Origin: Flavobacteriales bacterium
GTDB taxonomy: Bacteria; Bacteroidota; Bacteroidia; Flavobacteriales_E; Vicingaceae
DNA: 64,000 bases
Direction: 5' to 3'
NCBI GenBank assembly: GCA_905339165.1
Contig: CAJPFH010000050.1
Location: 1 to 64,000, forward strand
Positions 15,713 to 25,515 of the stretch are shown in pieces. The first letter of the stretch is position 1; every line of letters begins with the position of its first letter. A program made the position numbers and the translations under genes. A model generated the notes under the pieces. The model was not told the DNA's origin, did no database searches, and was given only the letters and a program-made list of their open reading frames with translations.

Positions 15713-17902
15713 ATGGTGAAAGTAGCTACTGTAAAATATTACGCACAACTTCTTTTTGAAGGCTTTTTAAATAGCTTTTCTCAAATTTATTTCAGTAATG
15801 GAAAGTTGTTGGCAGCTTTGCTAATTTTGGTTACTTTTTTCGATTTAGGTGCAAGTTTTGCAGGATTAATAGCCATACTAACTAACCAAATAACTGCACT
15901 TGTTTTTCATTTCGATCATAAAAACATACGAGAAGGAACATACTCCTACAATGCCGCAATGGTTGGAGTTGCCATTGGTATTTTCTATCAGTTCAACCTC
16001 TCACTGTTAGTTTTATTAGTTATTGCATCGGTACTTACGTTTTTTATTACCATTTGGTTTTTTAATCAGTTAGCTGCAAAAGGATTGCCTTTTTTAAGCA
16101 TTCCGTTTTTGTTGGTTACTTGGTTAATAATTATAGGAGGAAAAAACTTTTCAGCACTCGAATTGCAAGAAAAAGCAGAATTAACTTTAGTGGCATTTTA
16201 TCCACTACTTTTTGAAAACACAACCAACTTTATTGCTACACTTCCGTTTGCTGATGTGTTGTTTTTGTATTTCCGTTCGTTGGGAGCTATACTTTTTCAG
16301 TACAACGATTTAGCTGGTGTAATTATCGCTATTGGTATTTTGCTTAATTCACGAATTTCATTTTTACTTTCTATCTATGGTTTTGTGCTAGGTTTTCTGT
16401 TCTATCGTTTTATGGAAGCCGATTTTTCTCATCTTATTTATTCATACATCGGTTTTAATTTTATTTTAACTGCAATTGCATTGGGAGGTTTTTTTATCGT
16501 TGCTTCTAATAGGTCGTTTTTACTGTTGTTGTTTGTAATTCCGCTTATTGCTTTAATTATTAGTGGAACGCACGGTTTGTTCCAGTTTTTTGGGTTGCCT
16601 TTGTATTCCTTACCGTTTAATATTATTGTGCTGATGGTACTTTATGCACTAAATCAGCGAGTTGCGGTCTCGAAACTTCACAAAGTATTTTTTCAGCATT
16701 TTTCTCCCGAAAAAAATCATTATAAACATTTCAATAGTGTTGAACGATTTAGTAGCCAAACCTATTTTAATATTTCGCTTCCTGTGATGGGATTTTGGCG
16801 TGTTTCGCAAGGAAATAATGGCAATATTACCCATAAAGATGATTACCGTTATGCCCTTGATTTTGATGTGGTAAACACCGAAAATAAAACATTTAAAGGC
16901 AATGGGCAAGAGTTGAAAGATTATTACTGTTTTAATTTACCAGTTATTGCTCCAGCATCGGGTTGGGTTGTTACCTTAATTGACGGAATAGAGGATAATG
17001 ATATAAATGAAGTAAACCTTCAGCAAAATTGGGGAAATACAGTGGTTTTAAAACATGGCGATTTTTTATTTTCAAAACTTAGTCATTTAAAAAACGGAAG
17101 CATTTTAGTAAAACAGGGTGAGTACATTCATAAAGGTCAGGTAATTGCTAATTGTGGTAGTTCGGGGCGTTCACCAGAACCACATCTGCATTTTCAAATG
17201 CAGTTATCACCTTTTGTTGGTGCTAAAACCTTGTTGCATCCAATTGATTATTATCTCATCAAAACAAACGATTCTTTTCAATTCCATTCGTTTGATGTCC
17301 CAAAAGAGCAAGATGTGGTTTGCAATATTATCCCAACGCCATTATTAATTAAAGCATTTCATTTTATTCCCGGACAAGAAATTATTGTAATCACAAACGA
17401 AAACAAAACCATAAAATGGGAAGTGTTTGTAAATTCGTTAAACCAAGCCTACCTCTATTGCCATGAAACCAATGCTGTGGCTTATTTTGTAAACAACGGA
17501 ACTATTTTTTATTTTACTGATTATTATGGAGCAAAAAACACGATGCTGCATCATTTTTACAAAGCTGCTCATAAAGTTTTGTTGGGTTATTATGCTGGTG
17601 TTGAATTAAACGACAAACTTTTAATTTCAGATACGTTTAACAAACCACTCAACATGCTACACGATTTTACCGCACCTTTTTTTCATTACCTAACCAGTAA
17701 ATATCATTTTAGTTTTACTTCAATTGATAACGAACACAGCCCTTCCGAAATACAATTTGCAACTTCGGTTAAAGGAAATTTTATGCAAAAAACAATTGTT
17801 TCTTCAACTTATCAAATTAAGATAAATGATAAAAACGAAGTAGAGTTTTCACTAATTAATCATCCTCAATCATTTAAAACTATTTTATGCAAAAGTATTT
17901 GA
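15713..17902 (+). CDS. Urea transporter fused to M23 peptidase-like domain
   Basis: A 729-aa fusion. Residues ~1-330 form a UT-type urea transporter with about ten helices (GLIAILTNQITALVFHF, YSYNAAMVGVAIG, then a second half with SLPFNIIVLMVLYAL). Residues ~340-520 are an M23/lysostaphin-like fold: YALDFD (Asp383), GQVIANCGSSGRSPEPHLHF (His491 and His493). The first zinc His appears to be Tyr380, so the domain may lack peptidase activity. Residues ~520-729 are an unrecognised C-terminal region. It starts 6 bp after the decarboxylase and overlaps the barrel gene by 16 bp. Confidence 0.85.
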   Translation: MVKVATVKYYAQLLFEGFLNSFSQIYFSNGKLLAALLILVTFFDLGASFAGLIAILTNQITALVFHFDHKNIREGTYSYNAAMVGVAIGIFYQFNLSLLVLLVIASVLTFFITIWFFNQLAAKGLPFLSIPFLLVTWLIIIGGKNFSALELQEKAELTLVAFYPLLFENTTNFIATLPFADVLFLYFRSLGAILFQYNDLAGVIIAIGILLNSRISFLLSIYGFVLGFLFYRFMEADFSHLIYSYIGFNFILTAIALGGFFIVASNRSFLLLLFVIPLIALIISGTHGLFQFFGLPLYSLPFNIIVLMVLYALNQRVAVSKLHKVFFQHFSPEKNHYKHFNSVERFSSQTYFNISLPVMGFWRVSQGNNGNITHKDDYRYALDFDVVNTENKTFKGNGQELKDYYCFNLPVIAPASGWVVTLIDGIEDNDINEVNLQQNWGNTVVLKHGDFLFSKLSHLKNGSILVKQGEYIHKGQVIANCGSSGRSPEPHLHFQMQLSPFVGAKTLLHPIDYYLIKTNDSFQFHSFDVPKEQDVVCNIIPTPLLIKAFHFIPGQEIIVITNENKTIKWEVFVNSLNQAYLYCHETNAVAYFVNNGTIFYFTDYYGAKNTMLHHFYKAAHKVLLGYYAGVELNDKLLISDTFNKPLNMLHDFTAPFFHYLTSKYHFSFTSIDNEHSPSEIQFATSVKGNFMQKTIVSSTYQIKINDKNEVEFSLINHPQSFKTILCKSI

Positions 17903-19239
17903 TAGTTTTTTTAATGTTGTTGAGTTTATCGGCTGTAGCCCAAAAAACTTCTTACCAAACAGTAGATAGTGTTTCGTATTATTTGTACGAACAAAAAATG
18001 TGGGATAATTTGAAAGATTATGGAAAACTTGCCAAAAAAATGGGTTACAATTATCATTATTTAAACCTCAGAACTGGAATTGCTTATTACCAATCAAAAC
18101 AATACTTTAAAGCAGAAAAATACCTCAATAAAGCTTATAAACAAAATCCATCGAGCAAAGTAGCAGCCGAATATTTGTATGTTGCTGCACTAAAAAATCA
18201 AAATATTTTTTTAGCTGGAAAATTACATTCAGCAGTTACCAACGATACGGTTAAATTTACTCAACTTATCAGCAATATTATTTTAGAAAGTGGTATAAAA
18301 ATTTCGACAGATAAAAGTGTAGCAGGCAATGTAAATTACTACTCGGTTGGTTTGGGGCATTTGCCATCAAAAAAAATAGCGGTATTTCAAAGTTATTTAT
18401 TTCAAAACCAAAAAAACAACAATTGGGGAGAATACGAACAACATCAGTATTATGTGGGTGCATCTGTTTATTTAGGCAATAATTGGTCGCTCGATTTAGG
18501 AACTCATTTGCATCAATATCAATCGGTTGTTAATTTTAAATACGATACCACCGAAACAAGTTCTACTCCACCAAAATTTGCTGGCGATTATAAAGTTGAT
18601 TCTACTATAATCAAACATTATTTATTAATGGGAGATTATAAGCAGCAAGGAGCCTATTTTTATGCAGGATTTACCAAACGAAAAGGTGGGTTTAAATTTT
18701 CTCCGTTTTTTCAACTGAATACCGAATCCAATACTTCATTAATACAAGAAACTAAATGGATAGAAGAAAAGTTGGATAAATTTAAACCTGGGGTTAAAGA
18801 ACAGCATATTTTTAATAAAGATACCGTAATAAGCGATTTCGATGTTCCATCAAATGTGCTAAACAAATTAATAGGATTTAATGCCGAATTTGTTACACGT
18901 GGTGAAAAATTTAAAACTGGTTTAACCTTTTATCAGCCCATTGGCAAAGAAAAAATAAGAGGCTCATTGTCGCCTTACGTAAAACTCGATTTAAAACGCA
19001 TCAACTTTTATCTTTCATACTTTAAAAAAGCGAATGTTGGTTTTACAGAACATTACGGCTCGGTTTTGGTTAATACTTACGATAACATTCGACACCGAAT
19101 TAATTTTAAAACAACGTATCATTTTACACCAAAATTAAATTTAGGTTTATTGTATCAATATGAAAATAAAACCGATGCATTGTCACTTTATCGTTATTCA
19201 TCAAACATGTTATCATTATCATTTCAATTTAAATTTTAA
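17887..19239 (+). CDS. TPR + outer-membrane beta-barrel protein (YaiO-like)
   Basis: A 450-aa exported protein: signal peptide to AVAQ (residue ~19), a short TPR-like helical part (~25-120, with YFKAEKYLNKAYKQNP), then a ~320-residue region of alternating aromatic strands ending in LSFQFKF, a typical C-terminal barrel Phe. This resembles the YaiO family in layout. It overlaps the urea-transporter fusion by 16 bp, so it is likely its outer-membrane partner. Confidence 0.65.
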   Translation: MQKYLIVFLMLLSLSAVAQKTSYQTVDSVSYYLYEQKMWDNLKDYGKLAKKMGYNYHYLNLRTGIAYYQSKQYFKAEKYLNKAYKQNPSSKVAAEYLYVAALKNQNIFLAGKLHSAVTNDTVKFTQLISNIILESGIKISTDKSVAGNVNYYSVGLGHLPSKKIAVFQSYLFQNQKNNNWGEYEQHQYYVGASVYLGNNWSLDLGTHLHQYQSVVNFKYDTTETSSTPPKFAGDYKVDSTIIKHYLLMGDYKQQGAYFYAGFTKRKGGFKFSPFFQLNTESNTSLIQETKWIEEKLDKFKPGVKEQHIFNKDTVISDFDVPSNVLNKLIGFNAEFVTRGEKFKTGLTFYQPIGKEKIRGSLSPYVKLDLKRINFYLSYFKKANVGFTEHYGSVLVNTYDNIRHRINFKTTYHFTPKLNLGLLYQYENKTDALSLYRYSSNMLSLSFQFKF

Positions 19240-19243
19240 ACTC

Positions 19244-19867
19244 ATGAAAAAATCTGTTTCATCAAAAATTGCATTTGTTCTTCTTTTACTTTTAACAGTT
19301 AATTCTTTTGCTCAAGATTCCAATAAAGATATTCAGAGTGCTTTTAGCAAAAGTTATGAATATGAATATACTTATAAGTATGATGAAGCCATAAAGGTTT
19401 TGCAAACAGTTGCAACCTCCTCGCCTTATGAAGTAAATATTAGATTAGGTTGGCTAAATTATTTGAAAGGTGAGCATACACAATCGGTTGCTTTCTACAA
19501 AAAAGCAATAGTATCAAATCCTGCATCGATAGAAGCGAGGATTGGTATTGCAAATCCACTTTCGTATTTGGGTAATTGGGATGAAATTATAGTTCAATAC
19601 GATGCAATATTAAAAGCAGATTCCAAAAATTATACAGCCAATTATCGTTTGGCATTAATTTATTATAACAGTAAAAAAAGCACAAAAGCAATTACTTACA
19701 TCAATACCATCAGTGCGTTATATCCTTTCGATTATGATGTAAATTTGTTAGCTTCAAAAATCAATATTGTTTTAGGAAACATCACCCAAGCTAAAAATAC
19801 ACTGAACAAATGCCTGCTTTACAATCCTTCAGCTACAGAGGCACTAGAGCTATACAATAAATTGTAA
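19244..19867 (+). CDS. Exported TPR protein
   Basis: A 207-aa periplasmic protein. The start is taken at ATG 19244, which gives a signal peptide (KIAFVLLLLLTVNSFAQ); the longer frame from 19160 overlaps the barrel gene and has no signal. About four TPR repeats follow (YKYDEAIKVLQT, GEHTQSVAFYKKAI, LGNWDEIIVQYDAIL, NYRLALIYYNSKKS). It closes the six-gene cluster and probably holds the barrel or M23 module together. Confidence 0.75.
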   Translation: MKKSVSSKIAFVLLLLLTVNSFAQDSNKDIQSAFSKSYEYEYTYKYDEAIKVLQTVATSSPYEVNIRLGWLNYLKGEHTQSVAFYKKAIVSNPASIEARIGIANPLSYLGNWDEIIVQYDAILKADSKNYTANYRLALIYYNSKKSTKAITYINTISALYPFDYDVNLLASKINIVLGNITQAKNTLNKCLLYNPSATEALELYNKL

Positions 19868-19906
19868 AATAATTGTTTAAAAATGATGAGGTAAAAATAT
19901 TTTATC

Positions 19907-19933
19907 TAACTTTGTAAGTGAATACTAACTTAC
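19907..19933 (+). promoter_or_regulatory. Efflux promoter -7 box with TetR operator 2
   Basis: TAACTTTG (19907-19914) is a TAnnTTTG -7 box; no good -33 TTG lies at the right distance. Beginning at its last base is the 20-bp site GTAAGTGAATACTAACTTAC (19914-19933), in which GTAAGT and ACTTAC are inverted arms. It matches 15 of 20 positions of the site at 7751-7770 in the same placement. It stands 56 bp before the tolC-like gene. Confidence 0.6.
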
Positions 19934-19989
19934 ATTATCATTAAAAAATTCATTTAATAAAAATAGCACTAATAAAAATTCAAAATATC

Positions 19990-21321
19990 ATGTTAGTAAA
20001 TACTCACATACTAAAAAAACTTCTTCTAATTTTAGTTTTGATTTTAGGTATAGAAATGAATGCCCAAACCTACACGTTGCAGCAGTGTATTGATACCGCT
20101 TTGGTAAACAATAAAAAGTTGCAAATTAGCCGCAACAACCAACAAATTAGCGAACAAAAAAGAAAAGAAGTACAAACAAATCTTTTTCCTAGAATTGATG
20201 CTAACGGAGAATACAAATATTATATGGATTTGCCTTATCAACTAATGCCTTTATCTACGTTTAATCCTCAAGCACCCGAAGGTCTATTTAAAGAAGCCCA
20301 ATTTGGTGTTCCTCATAACATTAACGCTAATCTTCAGTTATCTGTGCCGTTGTATAATCCACAGCTATATACCAACATTTCTGCTACCAAAATTGCTATT
20401 GAAATGAGCAGTTTGCAATACAAAAAAACCGAAGAAGAAGTATTTTTTGATGTTAGTAATTTGTACTACAATGCTCAAATTATTGAAAACCAATTGGCGT
20501 TTATCGATAGCAACACCAACAACAACAGAGTGTTGCTAAATAATATGCAATTATTACACAGTCAGTTGCTTGCTAAACAAACCGATGTTACCAAAATAGA
20601 ATTGCAGCTGCAACATTTAATTACCCAACAAGAATTGCTTTTGAGCAAACAAGAACAAGTTCTAAATATGTTAAAAATAATGATGGGAATAGATTTGGCA
20701 AGCAACATTAATGTGGAACAGCAAGTTGTATTTGAAACGCAATCCGAACAAACAGCTAATAATAACATTGATATTGCTTTGGTTCAACAAAAAACCAGGT
20801 TGTTGGATATGGAATTAAAAAGCATAAAAAGAAGCCGATTACCAACACTGGCTTTATTTGGGATGTACGGAACAACAGGCTTTGGCTACAACCAGCAACC
20901 GAACGAATTTTTAAATTTTTATCCCATAAGTTTTGGAGGAATAAAATTGCAATATCCACTTTTTCAAGGGTTTTCTACCCTACGAAAAATAAACCAAAAA
21001 AAGTTGGAGTTAACCAATGCCAATCTGCAGTTAGAAATGCTCAACGACCAAACCAACATGCAAACAATAAATGCTCGTCAGCAAAAAAATATCACACAAA
21101 AATCAGTTGAAAACACAAAAAAACAAACTGAATTGGCTTCAAAAATTTACCAACAAATCTTGTTGCAACAAAAACAAGGAACAGCCAATTTAACCGAAGT
21201 TTTAATGGCAGACAATGCCTTAAGAGATGCACAACAACAATACCTTTCATCTATAATTGAATATTTAAAAGCAGATTTAGAATTAAAAAAACTAACAGGA
21301 AACTTGTCAACCAAAAATTAA
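19990..21321 (+). CDS. TolC-family outer-membrane efflux protein
   Basis: A 443-aa protein with signal peptide (to NAQ, about residue 25) and two TolC-type helical/strand repeats: YTLQQCIDTALVNNKKL at the first, and SKIYQQILLQQKQGTANLTEVLMA near residues 385-410. Gln- and Asn-rich long coiled-coil helices fit the periplasmic tunnel. It is the first gene of a three-part RND pump (outer channel, adaptor, pump) with 9-12 bp gaps, controlled by the operator at 19914. Confidence 0.92.
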   Translation: MLVNTHILKKLLLILVLILGIEMNAQTYTLQQCIDTALVNNKKLQISRNNQQISEQKRKEVQTNLFPRIDANGEYKYYMDLPYQLMPLSTFNPQAPEGLFKEAQFGVPHNINANLQLSVPLYNPQLYTNISATKIAIEMSSLQYKKTEEEVFFDVSNLYYNAQIIENQLAFIDSNTNNNRVLLNNMQLLHSQLLAKQTDVTKIELQLQHLITQQELLLSKQEQVLNMLKIMMGIDLASNINVEQQVVFETQSEQTANNNIDIALVQQKTRLLDMELKSIKRSRLPTLALFGMYGTTGFGYNQQPNEFLNFYPISFGGIKLQYPLFQGFSTLRKINQKKLELTNANLQLEMLNDQTNMQTINARQQKNITQKSVENTKKQTELASKIYQQILLQQKQGTANLTEVLMADNALRDAQQQYLSSIIEYLKADLELKKLTGNLSTKN

Positions 21322-21330
21322 GAATCATCA

Positions 21331-22398
21331 ATGAAGAATATTATGAACTGGAAAAAAATAATTGGAATTGTTGCAGGTATTGCAATCCTTGCACTTGTTG
21401 TTTTTAAGCTTAAAACCAACAAAGAAATTACACAAGGCAAAGTTTATCAATACGATAAAGAACAGGCTATAAATGTTCAGGCAGACACGTTACAAATTGA
21501 AAATGTGAATACCGAATTTTCTTATTCAGGAACATTTGAACCAAATAAGGAAACGAAAATAAGTGCCGAATTACAAGGGAAAATCAACTCTATTTTAGTT
21601 GATGTTGGAAGCGTGGTAAGTAAAGGTCAAACGTTAATTCAGCTAGACAATTCATTGCTGAAATTGCAATTGCAAACTATTGACGTGCAAATTGAAGGTT
21701 TGGAAGCCGATGTAAATCGCTATACCATTTTGGCTAAAGCCGATGCCATTCAAGGAGTTCAATTAGAAAAAGCGGAATTAGGTTTAAAATCTGCAAAAGT
21801 TCAGAAAGCAACCTTGTTGGAGCAGATAAACAAAACCTCAATTAAAGCTCCTTTTAGCGGAATAGTTACGGCAAAACTAAGTGAAGAAGGAGCTTTTGCT
21901 GCACCAGGAGTTCCATTGCTTCAGATAACTGACATTACTACTTTGAAATTTACCATAAATGTTCCCGAAAAAGATTTAAGCCAATTCAAAATCAATCAAA
22001 GCTATTCTCTTTCTGCAGATGCTTATTCTGAAATTCTATTGACTGGAAAAAATACTATGATTGGTAGTAAAGCCAATATGGGAAGTAGTTTTCCAGTTCA
22101 GTTTATGGTAAATAACACATCCGACTTGAAAATAAAATCAGGGATGTTTGGTAAAGTAATTTTGAAAAGCGACAACCAAGAAAAGGGAATTATCATTCCA
22201 TCATCAGCTATTCAAGGAACTGAAAGTCAACCGCAAGTTTACTTTATAAAAAATGGTAAAGCTATTTTGCTAAACATCACTATATCAAATAAGATACAAA
22301 ACAAAGCAGTTGTTTCAAAAGGATTAAATGAAGGCGATGTAATTATTACCAATGGCTTCATCAATCTTTTTGATGGTGCAAATGTAATCGTCAAATAA
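21331..22398 (+). CDS. RND efflux periplasmic adaptor
   Basis: A 355-aa membrane fusion protein: an N-terminal anchor helix (IIGIVAGIAILALVVF), a biotinyl-lipoyl-like domain (AELQGKINSILVDVGSVVSKGQTLIQLDN), a coiled-coil hairpin (~105-165), the second lipoyl half (TSIKAPFSGIVTAKLSEEGAFA) and beta-barrel plus C-terminal domains. It joins the TolC-like channel to the pump. An alternative start lies at 21343. Confidence 0.92.
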   Translation: MKNIMNWKKIIGIVAGIAILALVVFKLKTNKEITQGKVYQYDKEQAINVQADTLQIENVNTEFSYSGTFEPNKETKISAELQGKINSILVDVGSVVSKGQTLIQLDNSLLKLQLQTIDVQIEGLEADVNRYTILAKADAIQGVQLEKAELGLKSAKVQKATLLEQINKTSIKAPFSGIVTAKLSEEGAFAAPGVPLLQITDITTLKFTINVPEKDLSQFKINQSYSLSADAYSEILLTGKNTMIGSKANMGSSFPVQFMVNNTSDLKIKSGMFGKVILKSDNQEKGIIIPSSAIQGTESQPQVYFIKNGKAILLNITISNKIQNKAVVSKGLNEGDVIITNGFINLFDGANVIVK

Positions 22399-22410
22399 AA
22401 TCAGCGAAAA

Positions 22411-25400
22411 ATGAATATTACGGAAATTTCAATCAAACGCCCTTCGCTGATCATAGTGCTTTTCAGCGTATTTACGTTATTAGGATTAATCGGGTATAAA
22501 AATTTGAGTTACGAGTTAATGCCCGACTTTAATCAGCCAGTAGTTGTAATAAAAACAGTTTATCCGGGTGCTGAACCAAACGAAGTAGAAACATCCGTTT
22601 CACGAAAAATCGAAGATGCTTTATCGAATTTAGAAGGTGTAGATTACTTGGTTACAAAGTCTTTACCTAATGCTTCTATCATCATAGCCAATCTGAAATA
22701 CGGGACAGATTTGGATAAGTCAATGCAAGACGCTCAACGATACATTGACAACATTCGCAAAGATTTACCACAGGATATTTTAAGTCCTGTAATGAGTAAA
22801 GTTTCTCCAAATGATTTGCCGATAATGTCCATCAGTGCAACAAGCGATATGTCAGCCACCGAGTTTTATCAAAAAATGAAAGATGATTATCTGCCACAAA
22901 TTCAACAAATAAAAGGCGTTGCAGAGATTATCGTTTTAGGAGGAGAAGAAAGAGAAATACAAGTAAAAATAAATCAGGACAAACTGAAATTGTATAAAAT
23001 TTCAATGGTTCAGGTTGTTGAAGCAATTAATCGTTCTGGCTTAGACTTACCTGCCGGAAAAGTGCAAACCGAAAAAGAAAATAATTCCGTTCGATTGACT
23101 GGAAAATTTAGATCATTAGAAGACATTAAAAATGTTCAGGTGGCAATGCCTGTTTTAGGAAGTCCAGTTTATGTAAAAGATGTGGCAGATGTTATCGATG
23201 GTATTAAGGAAACAACTTCCATCAGTCGTTACAATGGTAAAAGTGGAATTGGCTTAATGTTGAAAAAACAAGGCGATGCAAACGCTGTTGATGTTTCAAA
23301 ATTAGTTCGAGAAAAATTCAAATCCATTGAACAACAAAATTCAAATGCAGGTGTGAAATTTATTATTGCAGACGATAGCACAGACAACACGATAGCGGCC
23401 GTTAATTCAGTGGTATTTGATTTAATCTTAGCAGTAGTACTAGTTTCACTGGTAATGCTTTTATTCCTGAGAAGTTTTAGAAATTCATTAATCGTATTGG
23501 TAGCTATTCCTACTTCATTGGTTACAGCCTTTGCCGTGATGTGGCTCTTAGGTTACACCTTAAACCTAATGACCTTACTTGCGATGTCTTTAATCATTGG
23601 TATTTTGGTAGATGATGCTACTGTAGTTTTAGAAAACATTCAAAAGCACTTAGATAAAGGAAAAGATAAACGAAGCGCTGCAATGGATGGCCGAATGGAA
23701 ATTGGCTTTGCTGCATTATCCATAACCTTAGTTGATGTAGTGGTATTTTTACCCATTCTGTTTTTACAAGTGTTTGTTGCGGATATGCTCAAACAGTTTT
23801 CGGTAGTTGTAGTAACTTCAACACTCACCAGTTTATTGGTTGGTTTTACTTTAACACCTTGGATGGCTTCTCGTATCGGTAAAAAAGAAGACTTACAACC
23901 TACTAATTTTTTCAATCGCTTTTTGCTATGGTTTGAACACCAATTAGAAAATTTCACCAATTGGTATGGCAGACAATTAGAATGGGTTTTAAACCATAAA
24001 ATCATTTTCACAGGAATTGTTTTGTTGCTTTTTGTAATGACAGCAGGCATTATGAAACAAGGAATTATTGGAAAAGAACTTATCTCAACAGGCGACCAGG
24101 GAAAATTTAGAATGGCATTAGAGTTTGATAAATCCACATCTATACAACAGAACAACTTAATTGCTCAACAAATTGAAACATACATTATTCAACAACCCGA
24201 AGTTGCAACAGTGTTCAGCAATATTGGCGGACCAAGCACAGGCATTGGAAGTTTGGGTGTAGGTTCGGCAAATAAAACTGAATTTACTATTCAATTAAAA
24301 TCCAAAAAGGAACTGCATAATTTGCCTACCGAGACATTTATGAAAAATCTTCGGGAAGAACTGAAATCAAAATTTCCGAGTATCAATTATTCGATGGCAG
24401 CATTGGGTTTAATACCTCGTTCAGCACCTATTGAAATTACTTTAAGTGGCAGCAATTTGGATTTAGTGATGAAAACAGGTGATGAATTGAAAACGGTAAT
24501 TGAAAAAATTCCCGGAGCAGATAATGTTCGCTTATCCGTTGAAGCAGGTAGCCCTGAATACAAAATAATTCCCGACAAAGATAAAATGCAACGGTTAGGA
24601 TTAACAACCGCTTATGTTGGATTGAACCTAAGAACAGCCTTTACAGGCAATGACGATGCAACGCTTACAGAAAACGGAACAGAATATTCTGTGAGAATCT
24701 GGTTAGATGAATTTAGCCGAAAAAACTACAAAGATGTGCAACAACTTTCCATCATCAACCCTTCGGGTTTGTCAATGGAAATTTCTCAGTTTGCAACAGT
24801 TGAACAAGATAATTCTCCTTCATTATTGGAGCGAAAAGACCGCCAACCAGCAGTTACTTTAACAGCAGACGCATTAGGCAGACCATCAGGTACAGTGGCA
24901 GACGATGTTGTAGCATATCTCAAAGAAAATCCGCTGCCAAACGGAATACAAATGACTTGGGGTAGCGACATCAAAAGACAGAATGATAGTTTTGGAGCAT
25001 TGGGTTCCGTATTGCTGATTTCGTTTTTGCTGATTTACTTGATTATGGTAGCACTTTATGACAACTTTATTTACCCATTTGTAGTATTGTTTTCTATTCC
25101 GGTAGCAGCGATTGGTGCCTTTTTCGCATTGAATTTGTCGTTAAGCAATTTAAGTTTATTCGCCTTATTGGGTTTAATTATGCTAATGGGATTAGTGGTG
25201 AAAAACGCTATTCTAATTGTGGACTTTACCAATCAATTAAAGGCCGAAGGCAAACATTTCAAAGAAGCCTTAATCATTGCAGGAAAAGGTCGTATGCGTC
25301 CAATCTTAATGACAACACTTTCAATGGTTGTCGGTATGCTTCCCATTGCAATGGCAACAGGAACAGCAGCAGAATGGAAAAACGGTTTGGCTTGGGTAAT

Positions 25401-25503
25401 CATTGGCGGACTTCTTTCCTCATTAATTTTGACCGTATTTTTAGTGCCGATGGTCTATTATTTAGTGGACACAGCGAAGGAGAAATTAAGAAATAAAAAT
25501 TAA
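22411..25503 (+). CDS. RND efflux pump (AcrB/HAE family)
   Basis: A 1030-aa inner-membrane pump with twelve predicted helices and two large periplasmic loops. The N-terminus ISIKRPSLIIVLFSVFTLLG is typical, and helix 4 carries the proton-relay pair Asp401-Asp402 in GILVDDATVVLENI. The second half has the matching LMGLVVKNAILIVDF. It exports hydrophobic compounds using the proton gradient; the substrate range is unknown. Third gene of the operon. Confidence 0.95.
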   Translation: MNITEISIKRPSLIIVLFSVFTLLGLIGYKNLSYELMPDFNQPVVVIKTVYPGAEPNEVETSVSRKIEDALSNLEGVDYLVTKSLPNASIIIANLKYGTDLDKSMQDAQRYIDNIRKDLPQDILSPVMSKVSPNDLPIMSISATSDMSATEFYQKMKDDYLPQIQQIKGVAEIIVLGGEEREIQVKINQDKLKLYKISMVQVVEAINRSGLDLPAGKVQTEKENNSVRLTGKFRSLEDIKNVQVAMPVLGSPVYVKDVADVIDGIKETTSISRYNGKSGIGLMLKKQGDANAVDVSKLVREKFKSIEQQNSNAGVKFIIADDSTDNTIAAVNSVVFDLILAVVLVSLVMLLFLRSFRNSLIVLVAIPTSLVTAFAVMWLLGYTLNLMTLLAMSLIIGILVDDATVVLENIQKHLDKGKDKRSAAMDGRMEIGFAALSITLVDVVVFLPILFLQVFVADMLKQFSVVVVTSTLTSLLVGFTLTPWMASRIGKKEDLQPTNFFNRFLLWFEHQLENFTNWYGRQLEWVLNHKIIFTGIVLLLFVMTAGIMKQGIIGKELISTGDQGKFRMALEFDKSTSIQQNNLIAQQIETYIIQQPEVATVFSNIGGPSTGIGSLGVGSANKTEFTIQLKSKKELHNLPTETFMKNLREELKSKFPSINYSMAALGLIPRSAPIEITLSGSNLDLVMKTGDELKTVIEKIPGADNVRLSVEAGSPEYKIIPDKDKMQRLGLTTAYVGLNLRTAFTGNDDATLTENGTEYSVRIWLDEFSRKNYKDVQQLSIINPSGLSMEISQFATVEQDNSPSLLERKDRQPAVTLTADALGRPSGTVADDVVAYLKENPLPNGIQMTWGSDIKRQNDSFGALGSVLLISFLLIYLIMVALYDNFIYPFVVLFSIPVAAIGAFFALNLSLSNLSLFALLGLIMLMGLVVKNAILIVDFTNQLKAEGKHFKEALIIAGKGRMRPILMTTLSMVVGMLPIAMATGTAAEWKNGLAWVIIGGLLSSLILTVFLVPMVYYLVDTAKEKLRNKN

Positions 25504-25515
25504 GAATTAAAAATT

